From Arthrobacter sp. 9AX (lineage in GTDB: Bacteria > Actinomycetota > Actinomycetes > Actinomycetales > Micrococcaceae): 64,000 nt of DNA. The notes below the pieces were generated by a model, which worked only from the letters and a program-made list of their open reading frames with translations, was not told where the DNA came from and made no database searches. Shown one piece after another: positions 56,814-64,000 of this stretch. The stretch is from contig NZ_LR733293.1 in assembly GCF_902506095.1 (NCBI RefSeq), forward strand, positions 1,848,457 to 1,912,456, written 5' to 3'. A program made the position numbers and the translations under genes. How positions within the stretch are numbered: the first letter of the stretch is position 1; each line of letters starts with the position of its first letter.

Positions 56814-57919
56814 TTGCACTTTTGATCGGCGCCGGCCTGGCCCTTTTATGCGCATTGGTGGGGACACCGCTCTTCATCCGGCTGCTGGTCCGCCGCGGCT
56901 ACGGACAGTTCATCCGGGATGACGGTCCCACCTCGCACCACACCAAGCGCGGCACACCCACCATGGGCGGCACCGTGGTGGTGGCATCCGTGCTGCTGAG
57001 CTACGGACTCACCCACCTCATCATGATGATGGTGAACCCGGCATCTTCCGGACCGTCCGCCTCCGCCCTGATCCTGCTCTTCCTAATGGTGGGGATGGGG
57101 CTGGTGGGCTTCCTGGACGACTTCATCAAAATCTCCAGGCAGCGAAGCCTTGGCCTGGATGCCAAGGCAAAGCTGATCCTGCAGGGAGCCGTGGGCATCA
57201 TCTTCGCCGTGCTTGCGTTGAACTTCCCCAACAGCGCCGGTGTTACGCCGGCATCCACCAAGATTTCCCTGGTCCGGGACCTCCCCTGGCTGGACCTGGC
57301 ATTCGGAGGAACCGTCCTGGGGGCCATCCTCTTTGTGGTGTGGTCCAACCTGATCGTCACCGCCGCCACCAACGGCGTGAACCTCACGGACGGCCTTGAC
57401 GGGCTCGCCGCCGGCGCCTCAGTCATGGTCTTTGGCGCCTACACGCTGATGGGAATCTGGCAGAACACCCAGGCTTGCGGCTCACCGCGCGAGACCGGCA
57501 GCGGATGCTATTCCGTCCGTGATCCACTGGACCTGGCACTGCTGGCAGCCATCCTGAGCGCGGCCCTGGTGGGCTTCCTTTGGTGGAACACCTCGCCGGC
57601 AAAGATCTTTATGGGTGACACCGGATCGCTGGCCATTGGCGGCGCGATCGCCGGCTTCGCCATCCTGTCCCGGACCGAACTGCTGCTGGGAATCATCGGC
57701 GGGTTGTTCGTGCTGATCACCCTCTCCGTCATCATCCAGGTGGGCTACTTCAAGGCCACCGGCGGTAAACGCGTTTTCAAGATGGCGCCGCTCCAGCACC
57801 ACTTCGAACTGAAGGGCTGGGCCGAAGTAACGGTGGTGGTCCGGTTCTGGATCCTCGGCGGGCTCTTCGTTGCCATGGGCCTTGGCATCTTCTACGCAGA
57901 ATGGGTTGTGCTGCTGTGA
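56810..57919 (+). CDS. mraY: Phospho-N-acetylmuramoyl-pentapeptide transferase
   Basis: Transfers the muropeptide to undecaprenyl phosphate to make lipid I. The 369-residue protein has about ten membrane helices. Conserved catalytic loops are [19 protein letters not shown] with its Asp pair, [12 protein letters not shown] and [11 protein letters not shown]. The GTG start overlaps murF and the stop overlaps murD, so all three are coupled. Confidence 0.96.
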   Translation: MIALLIGAGLALLCALVGTPLFIRLLVRRGYGQFIRDDGPTSHHTKRGTPTMGGTVVVASVLLSYGLTHLIMMMVNPASSGPSASALILLFLMVGMGLVGFLDDFIKISRQRSLGLDAKAKLILQGAVGIIFAVLALNFPNSAGVTPASTKISLVRDLPWLDLAFGGTVLGAILFVVWSNLIVTAATNGVNLTDGLDGLAAGASVMVFGAYTLMGIWQNTQACGSPRETGSGCYSVRDPLDLALLAAILSAALVGFLWWNTSPAKIFMGDTGSLAIGGAIAGFAILSRTELLLGIIGGLFVLITLSVIIQVGYFKATGGKRVFKMAPLQHHFELKGWAEVTVVVRFWILGGLFVAMGLGIFYAEWVVLL

Positions 57920-59472
57920 CCGTTTCCCCCCGCCTCGAAAACCTCGTCACATGGGACTCCGACTGGTCCGGCCTGCGCGTGGTGGTGACCGGCATCGGCG
58001 TCTCCGGATTTGCCGCAGCCGACACCCTGATCGAACTGGGCGCCCGGGTGGTGGTGGTTGACGCCGCCACCTCCGAGACCGCTAAGGCCCACGCCGACAC
58101 CCTGAAGATCGTCGGCGCAGCCGATGTCCTGCTGGGCGAGGACGCCGTCACCCGCATCCCCAGGATCGACGGCGAACTGCCCGAACTGATAGTCACCTCA
58201 CCGGGCTGGCGTCCGGACCAGGCCCTGCTCGCCGCCGCTGCCCGCGCCCACATCCCGGTGTGGGGAGATGTGGAACTCGCCTGGCGGGTACGGGTCCGGG
58301 AAGGCCGCAAAACCGCCGACTGGCTAGCCATCACCGGCACCAACGGCAAGACCACTACGGTTGGCCTCACCGAGTCCATGCTCCGGGCCGCCGGCCTGAA
58401 GGCCATCGCCGTGGGCAATGTGGGAACACCCATCCTCGACGCCCTTCGCGACCCGGTGGACTACGACGTCTTCGCCGTCGAGCTCTCCAGCTTCCAGCTG
58501 CACTGGGCGCACTCGCTCTCACCCGTGGCCAGTGTCTGCCTCAACGTTGCCGAAGACCACGTTGACTGGCACGGCTCCTACGAGTCCTACCTGGCGGACA
58601 AGGCGAAGGTCTACGAGCATACGCAGAAAGCCTGCATCTACAACGCCGAGCAGATCGAAACCGAACGTATGGTGGAAAACGCCGACGTTGTGGAAGGTTG
58701 CCGCGCGGTGGGTTTCACTACCGTCACTCCCGCCATCAGCATGCTCGGCGTGGTGGAGGGACTGCTCGTTGACCGGGCCTTTATCGCCGAACGCAAGGAC
58801 AGTGCCGCGGAACTGGCCTCCATCAACGACCTCGGCAGGTTCGCGCCCCGCCATATGGTGGCCAACGCCCTGGCAGCCGCCGGTCTGGTGCGCGCCTATG
58901 GTGTGGAAACCACGGCGGTGCGGAAGGGAATCCTGGACTACATCCCCGGAGACCACCGCATCCAGCCGGTAGCACGCCACAACGGCGTTCTGTGGGTCAA
59001 CGACTCCAAGGCCACCAACCCGCATGCGGCTTCGGCTTCACTGGCCACCTTCAGCAATGTCATCTGGATTGCCGGCGGCCTCTCCAAGGGAGTCACCTAC
59101 GACGACCTGATCCGTGAGCATGGCCAGCGGCTCAAGGCCGTGGTGCTCATCGGAAGGGATACCTCCGCGTTGAACGAGGCCCTCCAGCGACACGCGCCGG
59201 ATGTCCCGGTGATCGTCCCGGGCACGGGTGAAACTGAAGATGTGCAGACTGCCGCAGCGTCTCGTGCCGTCCCGGCGAATTCCTCCGGTGAAACGGTGAT
59301 GGCCGGTGCCGTGGCGTCAGCAGCACGACTCGCTGCATCCGGCGATACCGTGCTGATGGCTCCGGCAGCTGCTTCCATGGATCAGTTCTCTTCCTATGCT
59401 CACCGTGGTGACACTTTCATCGAAGCTGTCCGCGAGCTGGTGGAAGGGCAGGCCCAGACCGGCGAGGAGTAA
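57916..59472 (+). CDS. murD: UDP-N-acetylmuramoylalanine-D-glutamate ligase
   Basis: Adds D-glutamate to UDP-MurNAc-L-alanine. The 518-residue protein begins with a Rossmann-like UDP-binding domain ([17 protein letters not shown]). The ATP motif is [19 protein letters not shown], then [10 protein letters not shown] and [11 protein letters not shown] follow. I chose GTG 57916, in the mraY stop; ATG 57901 is in frame and would overlap more. Around residue 430 there is a Ser/Ala-rich variable loop. ftsW starts two bases after the stop. Confidence 0.95.
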   Translation: MTVSPRLENLVTWDSDWSGLRVVVTGIGVSGFAAADTLIELGARVVVVDAATSETAKAHADTLKIVGAADVLLGEDAVTRIPRIDGELPELIVTSPGWRPDQALLAAAARAHIPVWGDVELAWRVRVREGRKTADWLAITGTNGKTTTVGLTESMLRAAGLKAIAVGNVGTPILDALRDPVDYDVFAVELSSFQLHWAHSLSPVASVCLNVAEDHVDWHGSYESYLADKAKVYEHTQKACIYNAEQIETERMVENADVVEGCRAVGFTTVTPAISMLGVVEGLLVDRAFIAERKDSAAELASINDLGRFAPRHMVANALAAAGLVRAYGVETTAVRKGILDYIPGDHRIQPVARHNGVLWVNDSKATNPHAASASLATFSNVIWIAGGLSKGVTYDDLIREHGQRLKAVVLIGRDTSALNEALQRHAPDVPVIVPGTGETEDVQTAAASRAVPANSSGETVMAGAVASAARLAASGDTVLMAPAAASMDQFSSYAHRGDTFIEAVRELVEGQAQTGEE

Positions 59473-59474
59473 CA

Positions 59475-60815
59475 ATGGTCAGCACGCCCACCCGGCCTCA
59501 GCCACATCCACAGGCCGGCAAGCCGCGTTCCGGCTCCCAGGCGTCACCGGCGCAACCCCCGGTTTCCGTCCCCCTCCGCATCAAAGCCGCCTACCGGAAG
59601 TTCTGGTCGGCCCTGGAAGGCAACGGGACATCGCGGAACGGCTCCACGTACTACCTCATCCTGGGCTCCACCCTGGCGCTGACCGCGATCGGGATCATGA
59701 TGGTGCTCTCCGCCTCCAGCGTGGAGTCCATCGCAGCCGGAAAGTCACCTTACGGTGACGCGTTGAAGCAGGGTATCTTCGCCGCGATCGGCATCTTCAC
59801 CATGTTTGTGTTGTCCCGCGTCAACGTGGTGTGGCTCAAGCGGCTGGCATGGCTGGCGATCATCGCCGCCGTGGTCCTCCTGGGCCTGGTGCAGATCGTG
59901 GGCGCGGAGGTCAACGGCAACAAGAACTGGATCGACCTCGGTGGCATCACCTTCCAGCCGTCGGAAGCGTCCAAGCTGGCGCTGGCGCTCTGGATGGCCA
60001 CCGTCCTGGCCAGGAAGGGCCGCCTCCTCAGCCGCTGGCAGCACGTCGCCATCCCGGCCGTCCCGATGGCCATCATCATCGTTGGCCTGGTCCTGGTGGG
60101 AAACGACCTCGGCACGGCCATGATCATCATGATGATTACGGCGGCCGCACTGTTCTTTGCCGGCGCTCCGCTCTACCTCTTCGGGATAGCAGGCCTGGTG
60201 GCAGCAGCCGGAACGGCCATCATGGCCGTCACCAGCTCGAACCGCATGTGCCGGATCACCTCCTGGTGGACGGGCGAGTCCTGCGCCGACGGCATCGACG
60301 CCAACTACCAGGCCACCAACGGCCTCTACGGGCTGGCGTCCGGAGGCTGGTTTGGCGTCGGGCTGGGGCAAAGCCGGCAAAAGTACAGCTGGATCCCCGA
60401 AGCCCACAACGACTTCATCTTCGCCATCATCGGCGAGGAACTCGGCCTGGTGGGCACCGTCGTCGTCCTTGTCCTTTTCGCCATCCTCGGCGCTGCCATT
60501 TACCGCGTGGTGGTGGCACAGGAAGACATGTTCCACCGCGTGCTGGCCGGCACCATCATGGTGTGGCTGCTCGGCCAGGCAACGGTGAACATGTCGGTGG
60601 TGACCGGACTGATGCCTGTGATTGGCGTGCCGCTGCCGTTCATCTCGTACGGTGGTTCAGCGCTGCTGATGTCGCTCTGCGCCATTGGAGTGGTGCTTTC
60701 CCTGGCCCGCGAGCAGATGGCCCCCGCCATCCGGCCCAAGCGGATGCTGAAATTCAAGGCCAAACCGGCACGTGCCACCGCCGCCACCAAAAAGACTGCA
60801 AGAAAGCGTGCCTGA
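59475..60815 (+). CDS. ftsW: Peptidoglycan glycosyltransferase FtsW (SEDS family)
   Basis: Polymerises septal glycan strands, in partnership with FtsI. The 446-residue membrane protein has a Pro-rich cytoplasmic front of about 50 residues and around ten helices. SEDS motifs are GNKNWIDLGGITFQPSEASKL and GNDLGTAM, the loop EAHNDFIFAIIGEELGLVG, and NMSVVTGLMPVIGVPLPFIS with YGGSAL. A basic Lys/Arg-rich tail ends it. murG begins six bases later. Confidence 0.94.
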   Translation: MVSTPTRPQPHPQAGKPRSGSQASPAQPPVSVPLRIKAAYRKFWSALEGNGTSRNGSTYYLILGSTLALTAIGIMMVLSASSVESIAAGKSPYGDALKQGIFAAIGIFTMFVLSRVNVVWLKRLAWLAIIAAVVLLGLVQIVGAEVNGNKNWIDLGGITFQPSEASKLALALWMATVLARKGRLLSRWQHVAIPAVPMAIIIVGLVLVGNDLGTAMIIMMITAAALFFAGAPLYLFGIAGLVAAAGTAIMAVTSSNRMCRITSWWTGESCADGIDANYQATNGLYGLASGGWFGVGLGQSRQKYSWIPEAHNDFIFAIIGEELGLVGTVVVLVLFAILGAAIYRVVVAQEDMFHRVLAGTIMVWLLGQATVNMSVVTGLMPVIGVPLPFISYGGSALLMSLCAIGVVLSLAREQMAPAIRPKRMLKFKAKPARATAATKKTARKRA

Positions 60816-60821
60816 CTCCAG

Positions 60822-61922
60822 ATGACCCCAAAAAATCCATCCATTGTCCTGGCAGGCGGCGGAACCGCCGGCCATATCAGCCCACTCCTCGCCATCGCTT
60901 CAGCCCTCCGCGCGGAAGCCCCCGGCGCCGCCATCCTCGCCGTCGGAACCCCGGCAGGCATGGAGACCCGGCTGGTCCCCGCCGCCGGGGTCGAGCTGGC
61001 CACGATCGACCGCGTTCCGTTCCCGCGGAAACCTTCCGGGGACCTGCTCCGCCTTCCCGCGCGCCTCGCCGGCGCGGTGCGGCAGGCCGGTGCCATCCTG
61101 GACAACGCGGCTGCCGACGTCCTGGTGGGTGTGGGCGGATATGTGTGCACCCCCATGTATCTTGCGGCACGGCAACGGCGCATTCCCATCGTGATCCATG
61201 AGGCCAACATCCGTCCCGGGCTGGCGAACAGGGTGGGCGCGATGTTCACCAAGCGCCTGGCGGTGGCTTTCGACAGCACTCCGCTGCCCGGAGCCGTGCA
61301 CGTCGGCATGCCGATGCGCACCGAAATCTCGCAGCTTGACCGTGCAGCTTCCCGTGCATCCGCCCGGGAAGCTCTGGGGCTTGACCCCGACAAGCCAACA
61401 TTGATCGTCACCGGCGGATCCTCCGGGGCGCAAAGCATCAACGGGACCGTCGCCGCCTCCCTCCGGCAACTGGCCGACGCCGGGATCCAGACCCTGCACA
61501 TTACAGGCCGCGGCAAGTCCGTCCTGGATGACGCCGGCAGGCCACTGGCTGCCGACGGTTACCGACAGGTGGAATACATCGACGGCATGGAGCTCGCCTA
61601 CGCGGCAGCGGACCTCCTGCTGGCCCGTTCCGGTGCCGCGACTGTTTGCGAGATTGCCGCGGTCGGCGTTCCGGCCGTCCTGGTGCCGCTGCCCATCGGC
61701 AACGGCGAACAGGCCCTGAATGCCGCCGGGCTCGTGGCCGCCGGCGGCGCAGTGCTGGTGGCGGACAGCGATTTCACGCCGGAGTGGGCAGGGCGGGAAC
61801 TCATCCCGCTGGTCACCGACGAGTCCAGGCTTGCCACCATGGCCGCCAACTCCTACCGGCTTGGAATTCGAAACGCCGACCAGCGCATGGCTGGTCTTGT
61901 CCTGGAAGCGGTGTCCAAATGA
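60822..61922 (+). CDS. murG: UDP-GlcNAc:lipid I N-acetylglucosamine transferase
   Basis: Adds GlcNAc to lipid I to form lipid II at the inner face of the membrane. The 366-residue GT28 enzyme has the glycine-rich [41 protein letters not shown], the second-domain [10 protein letters not shown], and [25 protein letters not shown]. The stop overlaps the murC ATG (ATGA). Confidence 0.95.
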   Translation: MTPKNPSIVLAGGGTAGHISPLLAIASALRAEAPGAAILAVGTPAGMETRLVPAAGVELATIDRVPFPRKPSGDLLRLPARLAGAVRQAGAILDNAAADVLVGVGGYVCTPMYLAARQRRIPIVIHEANIRPGLANRVGAMFTKRLAVAFDSTPLPGAVHVGMPMRTEISQLDRAASRASAREALGLDPDKPTLIVTGGSSGAQSINGTVAASLRQLADAGIQTLHITGRGKSVLDDAGRPLAADGYRQVEYIDGMELAYAAADLLLARSGAATVCEIAAVGVPAVLVPLPIGNGEQALNAAGLVAAGGAVLVADSDFTPEWAGRELIPLVTDESRLATMAANSYRLGIRNADQRMAGLVLEAVSK

Positions 61923-63292
61923 GTCGTGGCATCCCCACCCTGGCATCGCTGGGCAAGGTGCACTTTGTTGGGATCGGCGGGGTGGGCATGTCGGCCGTCG
62001 CCCGGATCATGGTGGCCCGCGGCGTACCCGTCAGCGGCTCTGATGCCAAGGACCTGCCCGTCATGGCGGACCTCGCTGCCGCAGGTGCCCGCATCGCCGT
62101 TGGATACAACGCGGCCAATCTCGCTGATGCCCGGACAGTGGTGGCCGGCTCCGCGATCCGCGCCGACAACCCGGAGGTGGTGGCCGCCAGGGAGGCCGGA
62201 CTGCCGGTGTTGCACCGCTCCGAGGCCCTCGCTGCCACCATGGGGGAGGACCTGGTGGTCACCGTGGCCGGAACGCACGGAAAATCCACCACCACGTCCA
62301 TGGTGGCGGTTCTGCTGCAGGGTGCCGGCCTCGATCCTTCCTTCGCCATCGGCGCCAACGTCCCGGCCCTGGGCGTCAACGCCGCGCACGGAGCGTCCGG
62401 CATCTTCGTGGCGGAGGCGGACGAATCCGACGGTTCATTCCTGAACTACCGGCCGAACATCGCAGTGGTCACCAATGTGGAGCCGGACCACCTGGACTAC
62501 TACGGCACCGCCGAGGCTGTCTACGAATCCTTCGACCGCTTCACCGCCTTGCTCCCTTCCGACGGCGTTCTGGTGGCCTGCGCGGACGATCCCGGTGCCC
62601 TGGCGCTGGCACGCCGTACGAGGGAACGCGGCAACACCCGCGTGCTCCTCTACGGCACCGGCGACGAAGCGGACCTGAAACTGCACGACGGCGGCACGGG
62701 TGACGTTGCCGTGTCCACGCCGTCCGGCCGGTACCGGCTGGAGCTGCAGGTGCCGGGCCGGCACAACGCCCTGAACGCCGCTGCCGCTTTTGCCGTGGCC
62801 CTGGAGCTGGGCGTGGAACCGGCCACAGCTGCAGGTGCCCTGGCGCGGTTTTCCGGCGCTGCCCGCCGCTTTGAGCTGAAGGGCCAGGAGCGCGGAGTGC
62901 GCGTATTCGATGATTACGCCCACCATCCCACCGAAGTCCGTGCTGCCCTCGCGGCTGCCCGCTCCGTTGCCGGGAACCACAAGGTGCACGTGCTGTTCCA
63001 GCCGCACCTGTTCTCGCGGACCCGGGAATTCGCCAAAGAATTCGCCGAAGCGCTCAACCTTGCCGACACGGCCTGGGTGCTGGACATCTATCCGGCGCGC
63101 GAGGACCCGATTCCCGGCGTGACCAGCCGGCTCATCGCTGACCACCTGGACGACGGCGGGCGGCTGGTTCCGGCTGCGGACGCCGTGGCGGCACTCGCCG
63201 CCGCCGCTGCCGAGGGTGACATCATCCTCACCGCAGGCGCCGGCGACGTCACGGCCTACGGGCCCCGGATCGTAGAGGCTCTGCGTGCCTAG
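61919..63292 (+). CDS. murC: UDP-N-acetylmuramate-L-alanine ligase
   Basis: Adds the first amino acid, L-alanine, to UDP-MurNAc. The 457-residue protein opens with [18 protein letters not shown], has the ATP motif [49 protein letters not shown] and QPHLFSRT. The ATG lies in the murG stop. Its end overlaps the ftsQ GTG by eight bases. Confidence 0.96.
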   Translation: MSRGIPTLASLGKVHFVGIGGVGMSAVARIMVARGVPVSGSDAKDLPVMADLAAAGARIAVGYNAANLADARTVVAGSAIRADNPEVVAAREAGLPVLHRSEALAATMGEDLVVTVAGTHGKSTTTSMVAVLLQGAGLDPSFAIGANVPALGVNAAHGASGIFVAEADESDGSFLNYRPNIAVVTNVEPDHLDYYGTAEAVYESFDRFTALLPSDGVLVACADDPGALALARRTRERGNTRVLLYGTGDEADLKLHDGGTGDVAVSTPSGRYRLELQVPGRHNALNAAAAFAVALELGVEPATAAGALARFSGAARRFELKGQERGVRVFDDYAHHPTEVRAALAAARSVAGNHKVHVLFQPHLFSRTREFAKEFAEALNLADTAWVLDIYPAREDPIPGVTSRLIADHLDDGGRLVPAADAVAALAAAAAEGDIILTAGAGDVTAYGPRIVEALRA

Positions 63293-64000
63293 TCCGCGCC
63301 GCCCCACCTACACGTCCACCGGCCGGCGGCCGGGGGGCGCCGGCACCCGGCCGGGGCACGACGGCCAGGATGCCGGCAGCAGCCATGATGTGATTTCGGC
63401 CTCCCGGGCTGTTCCGGAGCCTGCCCCGCAGCCGACCGGTAAGGCCAGGAAGGCCACTTTCGGCGGACGTGCGAAAGAAAAGCCCGCCGGGCCTTCCTCC
63501 GGTTCCGACAGTGCCGGGAATGTCCTGGCGTTTCCCGAACCCAAGGGGAAGCGCCGGAAGCGGAACGTCCTGGTGGTGGCTTTCACGGTGGTTGCCATCG
63601 TGGCCGGGCTGCTGGCGGCTGCCGTCTTTTCGCCGGCCCTTGCCGTGCGGACCATCACTGTGTCTGGAACGCACCTGCTGACGCCTGCCCAGGTGGAGGC
63701 CGCGCTGGAACCCCTGCGCGGCAGGCCGCTGCCGCAGGTGACCGACGAGGAAGTGGGGCGCCTTCTCGGCCCGCTCGTGCAGGTGAAGTCGGTGTCCGCG
63801 GAGGCGCGCCCGCCGTCGGGCCTGGCCGTTGCCGTCCGCGAACGCGTGCCGGTGGCGCTGGTCAAGCAGGGGGAGCAGTACCAGCTGGTTGACGTGGAGG
63901 GCGTCCAGCTGGCAGCCACGGATGATCCGGCGTCGGTATCGCTGCCCGTCATCGACGGCGGGGCAGGTACCATCGGTAAGGATCTTTTCCGGGCCACCGC
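63285..64000 (+). CDS. ftsQ: Cell division protein FtsQ (partial, cut by the window end)
   Basis: Bitopic division protein that recruits FtsL and FtsB; 238 codons are present and the 3' end is outside the window. A basic, Pro/Gly-rich cytoplasmic front of about 92 residues is followed by one membrane helix at about 94-115 (VLVVAFTVVAIVAGLLAAAV). A POTRA domain starts with VRTITVSGTHLLTPAQVEAAL, followed by the beta domain (RERVPVALVKQGEQYQLVD, then EGVQLA). The GTG start lies inside the murC end. No stop codon appears in frame before the window edge. Confidence 0.92.
   Translation, partial: MPSPRRPTYTSTGRRPGGAGTRPGHDGQDAGSSHDVISASRAVPEPAPQPTGKARKATFGGRAKEKPAGPSSGSDSAGNVLAFPEPKGKRRKRNVLVVAFTVVAIVAGLLAAAVFSPALAVRTITVSGTHLLTPAQVEAALEPLRGRPLPQVTDEEVGRLLGPLVQVKSVSAEARPPSGLAVAVRERVPVALVKQGEQYQLVDVEGVQLAATDDPASVSLPVIDGGAGTIGKDLFRAT

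Overview
The window looks like chromosomal DNA from a high-GC actinobacterium of the Micrococcaceae (Arthrobacter/Pseudarthrobacter type). GTG and TTG starts are frequent, start/stop overlaps are common, and several gene blocks follow actinobacterial (for example mycobacterial) order. There is no phage, insertion sequence, rRNA operon or CRISPR array. Nearly all of it is core genome with a few accessory pockets. It ends inside ftsQ.

Layout. (1) 81-3590: pyrG, an ADP-ribose-type Nudix hydrolase and xerD, on the plus strand. (2) 3640-15276: a lineage-specific block between xerD and the parA-scpAB genes. It holds a membrane protein, a MutT-like Nudix enzyme, a methylcitrate-cycle operon (GntR regulator, prpD, prpB, prpC) with divergent prpE, and a DcuSR/CitAB-type two-component pair divergent from a DctA-type dicarboxylate transporter. 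Together these suggest use of propionate and C4-dicarboxylates. (3) 15398-23250: parA, scpA, scpB, rluB, tyrA, cmk, plsC and der, tightly packed, covering chromosome condensation, RNA modification, tyrosine synthesis and ribosome assembly. (4) 23399-24438: tRNA-Pro(GGG), a strong terminator, one small secreted protein of unknown function and an empty stretch. (5) 24439-28563: a MutM/Fpg-family glycosylase, then gcvH, a garA-like FHA gene, an ftsR-like MerR gene, a DUF151 gene and a second MerR gene, the same order as Rv1826-Rv1830. (6) 28675-36510: an orphan ParA-family ATPase, pyruvate carboxylase, a long-chain acyl-CoA ligase and a ROK glucokinase.

(7) 36529-48340: a membrane protein with two tandem paralogous hydrolases, a PlsC-type acyltransferase, class II DAHP synthase, a PASTA Ser/Thr kinase, a LysM/transglycosylase protein, an Rv2175c-like protein, a polyprenyl synthase, a lipoprotein and dinB. 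This is an expanded form of the mycobacterial fadD15 - acyltransferase - aroG - pknL - Rv2175c - idsA2 neighbourhood. (8) 48627-64000: a DUF3040 gene, then the division and cell-wall cluster mraZ-rsmH-ftsL-ftsI-murE-murF-mraY-murD-ftsW-murG-murC-ftsQ, whose promoter overlaps three 10-bp-spaced MraZ boxes.

No wholly new multi-gene system is visible. The observations most worth checking are regulatory or structural: a pair of TGTATACA palindromes 63 bp apart in the prp divergent promoter region; a -10-like hexamer 6-8 nt before the start codon of four genes (candidate leaderless mRNAs); three exactly 9-bp-spaced CTGTTR repeats before the LysM/transglycosylase gene; a second, inverted MraZ-like double box; and a 107-bp nested inverted repeat between pyc and the acyl-CoA ligase gene.
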